DNA of 64,000 nt from Anthonomus grandis grandis (lineage: Eukaryota > Arthropoda > Insecta > Coleoptera > Curculionidae): positions 12,791,100 to 12,855,099 of the forward strand of contig NC_065554.1 of assembly GCF_022605725.1 (NCBI RefSeq). The letters are read 5' to 3'. Under the pieces are notes generated by a model. It ran no database searches. It was not told the origin of the DNA and was given only the letters and a program-made list of their open reading frames with translations. Below, in pieces: positions 1 to 10,520 of this stretch. Position 1 is the stretch's first letter, and every line of letters begins with the position of its first letter. A program made the translations under genes and the position numbers.

Positions 1-679
1 CGTCCAGAATAATGAAACATATTTATTGAACAGTAGATATAACCTATGATCTATATTGCATGTTTTACAAGTTGCTGAGGCTAAATATGAAAGTAGATGA
101 AAAAAAAAATATTTTTAGAAAGAAACTAGAATAATAGAAAATATAGAATATCACTGAAATATCTCATTTCTTTAGTGCTGATATAATTTACCTTAAAAAC
201 AAAGCCGTTGCTGACTCATAATATGAATATTTTGAATGACGAAATTGACCGAGGATTCGATACCCTATAGATAACATAAGGATAAATATGTATTTACACT
301 TTATATAAGGAATAGGGTTATCCCACTGAAACTAGGGAAGACAATTTAAAGAACAAAATATAAAAATATTAAAACAGAAAATATAATTCAACATCATCAA
401 AAAAAAGTATTATTCTTATATTATTTTTACCTTAATGGAAAATGTATAAGTCAGTTCGTAAATTTATGCCTTTACGAAAGCAATCGGAAAAATATGACTT
501 TTATTAAATGAAACTAAGTAAATTTGTCTTGAGAAACGCAAATGTTTGCTTAATTAATTTGTGCGTGTGAGAATATATTCCGTGCCAGACCAGCTAGATT
601 CGAAACTCAATAGGGCCCTCTTCATGAAATCGTCACCCGAGCCATTAGCCTTATTTATTTGACATTATGGGACACCTTA
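1..679. other. AT-rich sequence, no gene seen
   Basis: I found no open frame or recognisable repeat here. The segment is AT-rich, with a slightly more GC-rich patch at about 570-660 that gives no coherent translation. It belongs to intron 3 of the minus-strand choline/ethanolamine kinase gene, or to sequence beyond it. Confidence 0.5.
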
Positions 680-875
680 TGATGACGATTTATGGATGCA
701 GAGTGTTTGTGTTAGTTTTAGGTTTTAAGTTTTAAGTAAGAGTTTTGCTATTAAAAAGAAAAGGGGGACATTCGAATTTTAGACATTATTTCTGGAGAGA
801 AATTTGTTCTGTTTTATTTTAAGATTTTTCGTTTTATTAAATCATAATTAAATTAAAATTCGGTGTTTTCTTACA
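680..875 (+). repeat. Left LTR
   Basis: This is nearly identical to 2252-2457. The main differences are a 3-base insertion near the start here and a 12 to 14-base insertion in the right copy near 2352. It contains a TTTTATTAAATCATAATT stretch shared by both copies. The exact outer border is uncertain by several bases. Confidence 0.75.
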
Positions 876-978
876 TCAGAAGTGGGATCGGCTTACTAAA
901 AGTACCACTTATTGTTCGATATTGTTTTCGTGGACGGCTTTAAATCAGTAAAATAAAAGAAAAACTTAATCGCGTCTT

Positions 979-1266
979 GTGGATACAAGAATTATGGAAG
1001 AATTCGCGAAAATTTTAACCGACTCTCTAAAAGCGCTTAGAGATGAAAACAAAAGTGCTGTGTCGACGTTAGTGGACATTCCGACGTTTAATCCGGGAAA
1101 TGACGATGACGGTGCGGTAAGGTGGTGTAACGAATTGGAAAAATTGGGTGAAACTTTTAAGTGGTCTAATCATGAGTTACTTGCCAGAGGTTCGAGTGGG
1201 TTGGCTGGAGAAGCAAGGGACTGGTTATTGACTTGGAAGCCGTTACAGCGAACCTGGGAGGACTGA
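979..1266 (+). pseudogene. gag remnant of LTR retrotransposon
   Basis: A 95-residue reading frame that fits the N-terminal part of a Ty3/gypsy Gag: an acidic helical start, then a segment with the Trp-rich pattern of the retrotransposon gag domain (GEARDWLLTWKPL near the end). The first Met read from an ATG is a few codons into the frame (MEEFAKILTDSLKAL). The frame breaks at 1266. A second piece in another frame at about 1388-1475 (LNSLDFNLTDTQLLEIVIGD) looks like a later gag segment, so gag continues in damaged form up to the deletion. Its role would have been capsid assembly. Identification rests on position behind the LTR and pattern only. Confidence 0.55.
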
Positions 1267-1501
1267 GTTATGCAATCTTTATCCGGCCAAGAGAAATCCA
1301 AGCGAAAAGTTGTGAAGAGCCTGTTTGTACACCAGCAATGACGCTACCTCGTACTGTGAGTATGCCAGAAAAAAAATTATTCTTTTAAATTCTCTAGATT
1401 TTAATCTAACTGATACTCAGTTATTAGAGATTGTCATTGGTGATATCAAAGACATTCGCAAAGATAAATCATTTCTTCTTCATTGATTCATTCTTTCTTC
1501 T

Positions 1502-2254
1502 GATTGTGTGGGTCCGTTTCCTGTGTCTATCGAGGGGTTTAAACATTTATTACTCATCATTGATTCCTTTACAAAATATATTTTCTTTGTGCCGCTTAAA
1601 TCCTTTTCTGGCCCCAAAACAAGTGCCGCTCTTAAATTGTATTTAAGTATGTTCAGTGTCACAAAAACTTTGATTTGTGATCGAGGCACTAATTTTAGGG
1701 ACAAGTCTGTAAAACAGATGTTGTTAGAATTGGACGTACGTCAACACTTAATTGCTAAGGGTACACCTCGGGGTAATGGCCAGGTAGAAAGGTATGTGGG
1801 CACTGTTTTGAATTTATTACGCACAGAAATTGAAATTAAGTCCGAATGGTCAAAGCATGTTATAAGGTTGCAAACCACTTTAAACACGACGGTACAAAAA
1901 ACTACGGGATTTTTACCAATTTATTTACTAACTGGGCTAGAAGGTAGTAATGGCGATATACAAACCCTAACTGAGTCTCTCCCTTTAATTAATGCACCGG
2001 CGAGTTTAGAGAAAGATCGGCAACTGGCATACGAACGTATGAGAAAACAGGGGGATTATGCAAAAAGTTTATTTGACAAAACAAAAAGGCTCAATAAAGA
2101 AATCTCAATCGGCGATCTTGTCTTTCATCCGTCGGGTGACAGTCATTTGGCAAAGTTGGACAAGAAATACGAAGGTCCATTTGAAGTTATTTCTATTTTG
2201 CCGAATGACAGGTTTGAGTTAAAAAAATCTGTTATTCATAGTCTGTTATTATGA
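1502..2254 (+). pseudogene. Ty3/gypsy integrase core and C-terminal region
   Basis: This frame encodes the integrase catalytic core. The first Asp is in DCVGPFP, the second in ICDRGTNF and the Glu in GNGQVERYVG, with 35 residues between the last two (DD35E). The downstream part holds the usual GDLVF...LDKKYEGPFEV segment that follows the core. Its job was to insert the element cDNA into the chromosome. The N-terminal zinc finger and everything upstream to gag is gone; the frame is open only from about 1487. The end runs into the right LTR at 2252. No internal stop is seen, but without the upstream pol domains it is not functional as a retroelement. Confidence 0.85.
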
Positions 2255-2457
2255 TGATTTATGGATGCAGAGTGTTTGTGTTAGTTTTAGGTTTTAAGTT
2301 TTAAGTAAGAGTTTTGCTATTTAAAGGAAAAGGGGACATTCGAATTTTAGACAACGTCTGCGACGCATTATTTCTGGAGAGAAATTTGTTCTATTTTATT
2401 TTAAGATTTTTCGTTTTATTAAATCATAATTAAATTAAAACTCGGTGTTTTCTTACA
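2252..2457 (+). repeat. Right LTR
   Basis: Direct copy of 680-875 ending in TCTTACA at 2457. It carries a 12 to 14-base insertion (around 2352-2365) not present in the left copy. Confidence 0.75.
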
Positions 2458-3049
2458 TGCGTATATCATCGATATACTTAATTACAGCGTCATGAAAAGA
2501 CCGATAAAAACGATATTTTTTACATAATTTACTATCAAATAATCAGCAAATATACTGCAAAACTTTAACTGTTTTTTTGACCTATTATTACCATAACTTA
2601 TATACAAGTTCTACTTGTATATTATCAAATATTTTCTAAAGCTGATAAAATTATTTTTTGTAGTAGTTTTGAATATGTATTTAAATGTTTACATAACTAC
2701 ATAAAGAAGAACGAGAATTTATTCTTATATGCGTTATTTTGTCAATAAATTAAAACGAACGAAAAAAAAAGACGAACTTTAATATCTGACTTTTTTCCAA
2801 GAGTCGCTGAATCTTGAATCAATACTCACAGGTATCATCTACCGTCTATATTTCTATAGGGTATATCTATCATGATGTACAAAGGCCATTTAAACTTATT
2901 AACTTAGATCTATTTAAAGTACATAATTTAGTTTTTATGGAAAATATGCCAATAGTTTAAATAATCAAAATCTCAAAACTTACTAAATTAATACAATTTT
3001 GTTGTATATACATTATGTTCTAAACATATTTTTCTAAAATCTTTGACAG
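2458..3049. other. AT-rich spacer
   Basis: AT-rich sequence with no recognisable open frame, repeat or exon. Confidence 0.5.
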
Positions 3050-3520
3050 TTGGTGTTAAATAAACACAATCCTTTAAATAGGTTCTTACATGATTTTTGC
3101 ACTGGAATATACACTGAAACCATAGCTGTCGAGCTGATTAACTTTATAAGAGAACATTGGATTGGAGTATTCTTTGACCTTTCTAGCGCTTTTGATATCC
3201 TCAACTTGAAATTTATTTGTACTCACATGGGAATCATATTTGTACTCACATGGGAATAATAATGTCCTTCCTAACTGAAAGACAAATGTTGGATAGTGTG
3301 CAAGATGCCTATTCTTTATGTCAACATTACTTTAGCCCAAGGATCTATACTGGCACAACTAATATTTTTCCCATTCATTAATGATCCATCTTTGTCTAAA
3401 TTGTATAAAACATTGATATTTAGCTACCTAAACATTGCTATTTATCTCACTCTAAGTAAGGTGGAAACAGTGCACATTTTTGCAAAAATATGTCAATTAC
3501 ATCATATGTTGTAAAATTTC
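3050..3520 (+). pseudogene. Non-LTR retrotransposon reverse transcriptase fragment
   Basis: Two pieces of a Jockey/CR1-type reverse transcriptase lie in tandem. The first holds YTETIAVELINFIREH followed by VFFDLSSAFDIL, which matches the RT block with the first catalytic Asp (F-x-D-L-S-x-A-F-D). The second holds QGSILAQLIFFPFINDP, the block before the YADD box. The YADD box itself is not recognisable, and the pieces are separated by stops and a short tandem duplication (ACTCACATGGGAAT at about 3221-3257). It is an old 5'- and 3'-truncated relic with no function left. Confidence 0.7.
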
Positions 3521-3808
3521 TTGGAACATATACACATGAAAATGGTCTCAGGAACACTTAGAAAAATAGTTTTTTTCGCCTTATAAATTTTTATATATTT
3601 ATATTTTCATACGGAATAGATACTACCTTTAATATTAAGAAAAAAAATAATAAATATTTGGGTACAAAAAATCATGCCAGAACAGCGTTTTTTGCTACAG
3701 GCACATTTTGTCGAAATAACGCAGATTATAATTTTTAAATTCTAACGCAATATCGCATTTTCTGTGGTTCCAACCGAACAATTGTGATTTAGTTTTTATT
3801 CAATAAAA

Positions 3809-4827
3809 ATGGAAAGACGACATTTAACTCGAGAGGAAGTGCTAAGAGCAGTCGGAATGTTTGAGGCAGGAACAAGTCAAAGAGACGTTGCAAGAGCTTT
3901 GGATACATCTCCCAGTGTAATTAACCGTTTGTGGACAAGATATAGAGAGAAAAATGATGTTAGAGAACGGCATCAAGGCTCGTCACCTGCCCAAGACCGT
4001 TTTATAACTTTGCAAGCTCAAAGAAATCCCACGGTAACAGCCTCTGTTTTGGTTCAGCAGCTCTCACGAGTGCATAACGTCGAGGTTTCGGGTCAAACTA
4101 TTAAATATAGAAACCGTTTGCATGAGAGAGGACTTCATGCCAGAAGACCCCTAAGGGTTCCTCGGTTAACTTTAGGAAATCGAGGTGCAAGATTAACGTG
4201 GTGCCAAGAACATGTTAATTGGAATCAAGAAAGATGGGCCACAGTTCTTTTTACGGTTGAGTCTCGATTTTCATTTTATCCTGATTCTGGTAGAATTCGT
4301 GTCTTGAGAGAGAAAGGAAATGAAAGTCGTTTGCGTCATGCCCGGGAAGTAGTAATGGTTGGCAACGTGGTGGATCACTAATGTTTTGGGGTGGCATTAG
4401 ACTTGACGGAAAAACGAACCTCATTTTTGTGGAAAATACAATGACTGGAATAAGTTATAGGGATAATATACTACCGCTTGTAATTGTTCCATATTTACGC
4501 GAAATGGGCCCAAATTCGTTGTTGCAACAAGTTAATGCCCCACCACATCGAGCACGGCTTGTACGAATCGCTATTGAGGAAAATCAAATCGATCTTCTAC
4601 CCTGGCCCTCTACCTCACCGGACCTTAATCCAATTGAGCATGTTTGGGATTGGTTAAAAAGGCAACTTCTTCAACGATTTGACTTTTTTCAAAGCGCTCT
4701 GGAGCTTGGTCTTGCTGTGTCACATGTTTGGGAGAAGTTGCCCCAAGAATTAATTAATAATTTAATTTTAAGTATGCCTAGGCGATGCCAAAGTGTTGTT
4801 AAGTGGACCATCTGGCTACTAGTTTAA
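3809..4827 (+). pseudogene. Tc1-like transposase, frameshifted, two catalytic Asp lost
   Basis: This is close to full length for a Tc1 transposase (about 340 codons in two frames). The N-terminus is a paired-like helix-turn-helix region (LTREEVLRAVGMFEAG, QRDVARAL). The catalytic region follows: VLFTVESRF, where the family has an Asp in place of the Val after Thr; QQVNAPPHRA, where the second Asp is again Val; and SPDLNPIEHVWD with the Glu intact, 34 residues after the second position (DD34E layout). The frame shifts just before 4360; after the shift the normal GGSLMFWGGI block reads on. Both Asp codons look like single A-to-T changes. I could not find convincing terminal inverted repeats around 3600-5000. 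Confidence 0.88.
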
Positions 4828-5879
4828 TTTGTATTTGGTAAATTTTTATTTTTATAATTTTTTTTAATAAACGGTAATAAATGGGATTTTGTTCTTTATT
4901 TTTATTTGGGCCCTAAATTATGAGTAAAATATAATCTACAAAAAAAAGTTAATAATTATATTGTTATTTTATTCGAATAATGTAAAAAAATTGCAATAAC
5001 TAACTTTTTTCCAATCTTCTCAAAAATATTAACATATTTGTATGTGTTCCCTAGACCATTTTGATGTGTGTATGTATGTGTAGAGCCAGCCCAATGCATT
5101 GGCGAACTCAGCTATATTACGGATTTGTACTGGTTTAGAAAAAGAATATTAAGCACTATAACATCACAAAAGGACTTCATAACTTAGTTAGTAGGAGCCA
5201 TTTATATCACTGTTAATGTTGTATATAGGGCTGAAAGAATAGTAATGACCCGAAATGCCCTATTAAATGACTTGACACACTGAAATATGGAATTTGAATT
5301 AAACATTCATTCATGCAGCAAACAACAGTCAAAAGTATTGGTTGTGCTACTAAAAGAGTAAAAAACAAATATTAAACTATGATACTTGATAAATGTTTAG
5401 CATCAAATTCAAATTAAGCAATTATAATGGGTAACAAGCCACCTTTAAAAGATCTATTTTTAATCTTCTATCATTAGAAATATAAATCCCTTAATTAAGT
5501 TTGTAAAGGAAGGTTAAAAGCTTTATTAATTGTTATTGCCTTGCTACACCTGAGAAATTTCTTTATGTTAATTTTTGTTTTTCGTGGATGTTGGTTTTTA
5601 TTCAAATTCAAAAATGCTTTATTAGTCAAAAAATTAAAAATTCTCTTGATCAATCAAGATTCGTATATAAGTGAACAAAAACCACAAAAATTAAATGAAA
5701 CAATTCAAAATAATAATCTAAATATAAAGAATTAAAAAATACAAACACTGATATCAGACATATTTTTACATTATAATAGAAAAATATCAAAATAAAAGCA
5801 AAATGAAGTCAAATGTTTAAGTGCATCCTGGTAGAATTCTTCCATACTATAATAAGCCCTACTCAATAGTAAAATCCTA
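4828..5879. other. AT-rich spacer
   Basis: Probably the 3' flank of the Tc1 copy followed by unique AT-rich intron. No coding or RNA gene signal is seen. A short TGTGTGTATGTATGTGT run lies at about 5065-5081. Confidence 0.45.
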
Positions 5880-6035
5880 AGTAAGTGTCAAAAGGTCTTT
5901 AAAAAATTCAATGTTTGTTCTCAGATTTGTTGGTAAAAGGTTGAACACTTTCCTGCTTTCATATACAAATTACTTTTTTCCAGTGCAGATCTTAGAGGCA
6001 GTGGTACAGAGTCACAGGACATGAGTGCAAGCATT
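5880..6035 (-). pseudogene. C-terminal tail of a non-LTR reverse transcriptase
   Basis: Reading the minus strand from about 6035 down, the frame gives VPLPLRSALEKSNLYMKAG, then after a one-base shift KVFNLLPTNLRT and LLTLT before a stop. This is the pattern of the end of insect Jockey/CR1-type RT proteins (V-P-x-x-R-S...L-Y...K-x-F-N-x-L-P). Only this tail is readable. The identification is by pattern only. Confidence 0.5.
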
Positions 6036-8398
6036 TTTTTAAAATAAGTATAGAAGCTTCTAATATGAACAAAGATGTAAGAGTTAAGATTTTAGTATTT
6101 TTAGTTTTATTTTGTTTTTCAACACATAATTATGTATTTGTATTGGAAAGATTTAATATGTTTGCAGTTGTTTGTGTTGTGCTTTGGATTCATTTGTTTA
6201 CAGAACATTTCCGTTTAATTTGAAATAATAATGGGTATTTTGAATAATAAATATTAGTCAAATATTCCTCGATAAGTATGAAAAAAGATTGGTCTGATTA
6301 GCAACCTATGTACATGAAGGATTTTTTAAAATGTGAAGGTAATACCTAATAAAAGCAGATTAAAAACTTTAGAAATCCTCAAATATATAATATTGTAATA
6401 AAAATCTACATTTTGAATTTACTATGTTCTTTTTAAGTTAAGCGAGATTGTCATTCTCACAATAAAATGGAAAACATCTTGAAACGGGTGTACTATGTAT
6501 TTTACCTATTGTAATAGCCATCATCAGATACAGAACTATATGTACCACACCACCAAAGTCTTGAAACTTACATAAACACTGATTTTATAATACTAACAAT
6601 AACAAAAACAATAAAAAAATTATTAGTATCAGTAACATATTTTTTTTTTAATTTTGAATTGATTTTTTTTAGTTTATGCAAGTTCAGTCTCTAATTTAAA
6701 GCTAATTTAGATAATTACATTATATAGATAACATTTAAGGTACTTCACACTTCATGAATCAACATTGTATTTGCTCTTAATTAGTGATTCATATAATTTT
6801 TAGAAAAACTTCTTATCATTTGTTTTTATTTATTGGGTATTAATGATAATTCCAGGATTGCAAATCATAGTAACAGATTCCCAAAATAATTAAAACTAAA
6901 ATTGTAAACAAATAATACTTCTTCTTATCCCATTTAGTCACTTTCTGGACCTCAGGAATTCAAATTGAAAAATGTTCTATAGTATTCACTATATTTTTTT
7001 ACTAACTCTGTAAGTCATATAACTCAATCCATATCATAAACCATAAAATAATATATAAGACTATTAAGCTACAAAAATCAAACCAATAGATTTACTACAC
7101 CTAATATTATTGAAGTTGCTTTATAAAGCAATAAATCTAATTAGGTTACAAATAAAAATTTATTTTGTCCAATTGCCTATTTATCATAAAAGGTTACATT
7201 ACTTGTCTTGCCTGCTGGATAATCCTTTAACAACCACTTTATTAGACTAAAAATAAAATGTAATTTAAAATAATCAAACCGGGTTTTTCTATAATCTAAA
7301 TTGGGTGTTACCCGTGAAAGATTATGTGATATGTACCTTTTTTAATTATTTTATTATACTGTTAAAAGGATAATAAATAAAGCCTATAACTCTCTATATA
7401 ATAATTAATTTCATTAGTTATTTTATAATTAATTAAAATTCAAAGCTAATTTAAGTGACTGAATCTCATCATCAATTTGTTTCAATTTTTAATAAAAAAT
7501 TTAAAAAAATTCTGTCTCGATTTTCTTATTTAAACCTTTACTTAAGGCCAACTTCAGATATTTAAATATGTTCCCAAAAGTTTCCACAGTTCTAGTTGAA
7601 ATAAAAACAACCAAACCACATTGCCACATTCGATTTTTTTTAATATATTCTAGACTAAAGACATCATGAGTTCAACTATTATACAAACCATGTATAAAAT
7701 TTGCAATATATACTAGACACAATTGATAACCTTTAATCAGAAAGTAAACCACTATCTTTAAAAGACGCGATAACGATAATTTTCACTAAAATTTTCATGT
7801 TTTATCATGTTGAAAAATATAGTACTATTGTATGTAAATATATTACTTTTGTGAATGTTCAAGTAAGTGCTTGGATAATATATGTAATTACTGTCATTAG
7901 AATCAACAAACCAGTTGTTGACTCTCTCCAGAGAACATTTTTGTTCTTTTTCTTACAATGACAATTGTTTATCAGAAGCCTTATAGTAAATATGTAAGTA
8001 GTTTAACACAGAATATCAGGACAGTTATACCGGGTATTATAAAATTCAGTACAAATATTCCAAGAGGGTATTAAGGGCGTGAAAATAAGACATTTTTGCT
8101 AAAAACACGTCTTCTAAAATGCATCTACTCAGAGCTACAAACAGCCCGCGTAAATTACTTGAAGAAAATCAATTATTATGACTTTATATAAAGACCAAAT
8201 ATATATTTGTCATAATTTTTTTTTGAAGCAATAAAAGTAGTGGGAGCTATAGATGTATTGTATACAGAGATAGATGTATAGGTATTGAGTACAGATGTAG
8301 TATAATATTTATTAGATATACTGGCAAAGTACATTAAACACACTGAAGCTTTACCAGCTTAATAAGGTCTCCAGCGTTCAACACCTAGTATGTATTTA
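6036..8398. other. Long AT-rich intronic stretch
   Basis: More than 2 kb of very AT-rich sequence. I read all frames for transposase, RT and exon signatures and saw nothing I can support. Confidence 0.45.
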
Positions 8399-8538
8399 CA
8401 CTAGTGGGAAAAAGCATGGAAACTTTTTAAAATGAATTGGTTTCTGCATATTATTGCAGCCTTGTACAAATATTTAAAATATAAGTTATTCATTTATTTT
8501 TTAATCTAAATTATCTTTGTTTAGATTTTTCAAGTAAA

Positions 8539-8560
8539 GGTTGGAAATAAGTATGGGAAC
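8539..8560 (+). repeat. Inner direct-repeat transposase site, left end
   Basis: Near-perfect inverted match to 9359-9380 and related to the terminal repeat at 8399. Likely a second transposase-binding site of the IR/DR end. Confidence 0.75.
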
Positions 8561-9055
8561 TTTTCTTATTTTGTAAAAAACAAGTTATAAACATATTTTT
8601 TTTTGGATTTTGCAGAACATCCTTTAGATTTATTAAAACACATCCATTTTACCCTGCACTTGATTGGCCCTCTCCCAGATTGAGAAAAACATCTGCAGAC
8701 CATTATATACCATCCCCTATGTTTCACAGAAGAAATTTGGTACTTTGCTTTAAGTCTTGCACTGGTGGCCTTAAACATTTCCTGCCATCAGATCTAAACA
8801 GTGAAAATGTGCTTTTATCACTCTACAGAATGGTATTCCATTTTTCTTGAGGCCAAGTAAGATAGCAAAATCCATTAGGGCTTTTATATTTTTCTTAGAA
8901 AAAAGCAACTTTTTAACAGTGATTTTGCTTCCATCAAGTAGATTGGTTTCTTATGGTTCTACTGGTCACTTTAACACCAAATTACTCGAAGATTTCATTT
9001 ATAACTGGCCTGGAAGTTTTTCTGAAGTTTTGAGATCCTTAAAATAGTTTTGGCA
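8560..9055 (-). pseudogene. Tc1-like transposase relic
   Basis: Reading downward from about 9055: SQIAKTILRIS (N-terminal helix-turn-helix), INEIFE-stop-FGVKVTSRTIRN, KLLFSKKNIKALMDFA, WNTIL-stop-SDKSTFSLFRSDGRK, then SSVKHRGWYIMVCRCFSQSG and GPIK. These are consecutive Tc1 blocks. SDKS replaces the family SDES, so the first catalytic Asp is kept and the neighbouring Glu is changed. There are at least two frameshifts and several stops. After about 8600 the frame ends before the second Asp and the Glu of the DDE triad, so the C-terminal half is missing. It lies inside the IR/DR element at 8399-9559. Confidence 0.85.
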
Positions 9056-9358
9056 ATTTGAGAAGTAGTTTTAGAGATCTTCTAGACAGTGCATTTTTTA
9101 TGTCATCAAGACTATAATTTTTTTTATATAGTGAATAGAGTTTTAGGGAGACAGTTTTAATTTTAAAGTGATTATTTTAGGCTGTACTTAGGTTTAGTTT
9201 TGTTTTATATCCTGTTTTTATTGTTCATTGTTTTTTTTCTTTCTTTTAATTCTTGTTTACAATACACCTAAATACTATGACATGTTTGTAAAGTTTTTCT
9301 AATAAATATTTGCTCTGTAGATCTAAAAGAGAATTGTTAAAAACTCAGAATAAAAATA

Positions 9359-9380
9359 GTTTCCATACTTGTTTCCAACC
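9359..9380 (-). repeat. Inner direct-repeat transposase site, right end
   Basis: GTTTCCATACTTGTTTCC is the inverted partner of 8539-8560, differing at two positions, and lies about 180 bp inside the right terminus. Confidence 0.75.
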
Positions 9381-9559
9381 ACACATGCCTTATTGCAAAA
9401 AAAAACATAAATAATATTTCTTGTTGAATGCCTAAATGCAATAATATGTACATCAGTAGGATTCCTACATTTTAGTCCTGTTTAAAAAGTTTAAAAACAT
9501 AAGCTTGTTGTTTATTCAGATGAACATTATTAAAAGATGCCATACTTTTTCCACTACTG

Positions 9560-10220
9560 TATCTGGGGCAGGTCGCCAAATTAAAATAACATAAAAGATA
9601 TTAATTAGAACCAAATGACTGTGGTAAGTGATAACTAGAGTTGGAATTGTTTTTAATAGAGTTGTAATGAATGCTATCACAGTTCATTTGATTGATAAGA
9701 TAGCTGGTTAACATTCTCATATACACTAAAGAATTTAACTTTCACTAGATAAGATTGACGGAGAAAGTTAGTGATTAAGTTTTTCTGTAACTGAAGCTAA
9801 GGCTATATGATAGAAATTATCCTGAATAGGACTAGAAGGGGATAATATTAATGGGTAATTTTAATAAATAAAATATAATATGATAAGTAGTAGTTGGCAG
9901 GTCTTAAATGGAACCCTAAGTTATTATAAGCATCATTAGTGAGATTTGTGATAAATTGATAGAGATTTGGATGTATTTATGATTTAATAAGATAAGAACT
10001 CTTGAGGAGAAAATCCATGAAAATTAAGATCCAAATAAAAAACTTTAATTCAACCACTTTGAAATTTTAATGCAAATATTAAAAAAATCTAGGATAGATT
10101 GCCCATAAAATAAGTCAAATTTACTGTAGGCCCCATTGGATGATTTTTATCAAGTGGAATACCTACAAAATTTGTGACTTTTTCTAGTATTGTGACTATA
10201 AGCAGTTATATTTTATTTAA
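9560..10220. other. Spacer, possible trace of a LINE on the minus strand
   Basis: Mostly AT-rich. On the minus strand at about 10180-10080 a short frame reads TNFVGIPLDKNHPMGPT. This resembles the block after the RT thumb in Jockey elements (F-L-G-x-x-L-D-x-x-L-x-W). It is too short and isolated to call. Confidence 0.25.
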
Positions 10221-10520
10221 CACGTTCACTGCCAAGCAAAATTTGCAATTATTTCACTAGCGCCACAAAAGTAGGGGCCAAGAAAAAAAAGTTCTCCTGA
10301 AGCCACATTGTCTAGTCAAAGGCTTTTAGTTATTATCACGTCACCTGCAGTTAATTTTTTTGTATAGATGGAATTTTTATGTCAAAAGTGACGAAAATGG
10401 AGTCTGTGGAGTCTGCTCTCTTTCTAATTACATTTCAATTAGTAAACGTTTCAGACGGAATAGGTGGTTTTTGTTGATATTTTTGTTTGTACTTTGCGTT
10501 TCTATATTCTATATTCTATA

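Larger units (their letters stand above)
680..2457 (+). mobile_element. Ty3/gypsy-type LTR retrotransposon, interior deleted
   Basis: Two direct repeats of about 200 bp (680-875 and 2252-2457) flank a gag remnant and an integrase remnant in the same orientation. Each repeat begins TGATGA and ends CTTACA. The left repeat is followed by AGAAGTGGGATCGG, where a primer-binding site is expected. The whole element is only about 1.8 kb, so protease, reverse transcriptase and RNase H are missing. I see no target-site duplication. The integrase carries a DD35E motif of the Ty3/gypsy kind. It cannot move by itself. Confidence 0.82.
8399..9559 (-). mobile_element. Tc1-like DNA transposon with IR/DR ends
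   Basis: The element is bounded by TA dinucleotides (8397-8398 and 9560-9561). Its terminal inverted repeats are CACTAGTGGGAAAAAGCATGG at the left and CAGTAGTGGAAAAAGTATGG read inward from the right. A second repeat of the same kind lies inside each end: GGTTGGAAATAAGTATGGGAAC at 8539-8560 and its inverted partner at 9359-9380. Two repeats per end is the IR/DR layout known for some Tc1-family transposons, where transposase binds both. The interior encodes a broken transposase on the minus strand. At 1.16 kb it is short, consistent with loss of the transposase C-terminal part. Confidence 0.88.

Noticed and set aside
3640..4930. ATTTGGG-type repeats around the Tc1 transposase as possible TIRs
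   Set aside because: The similarity is in direct, not inverted, orientation and short. No TA-bounded inverted pair was found.
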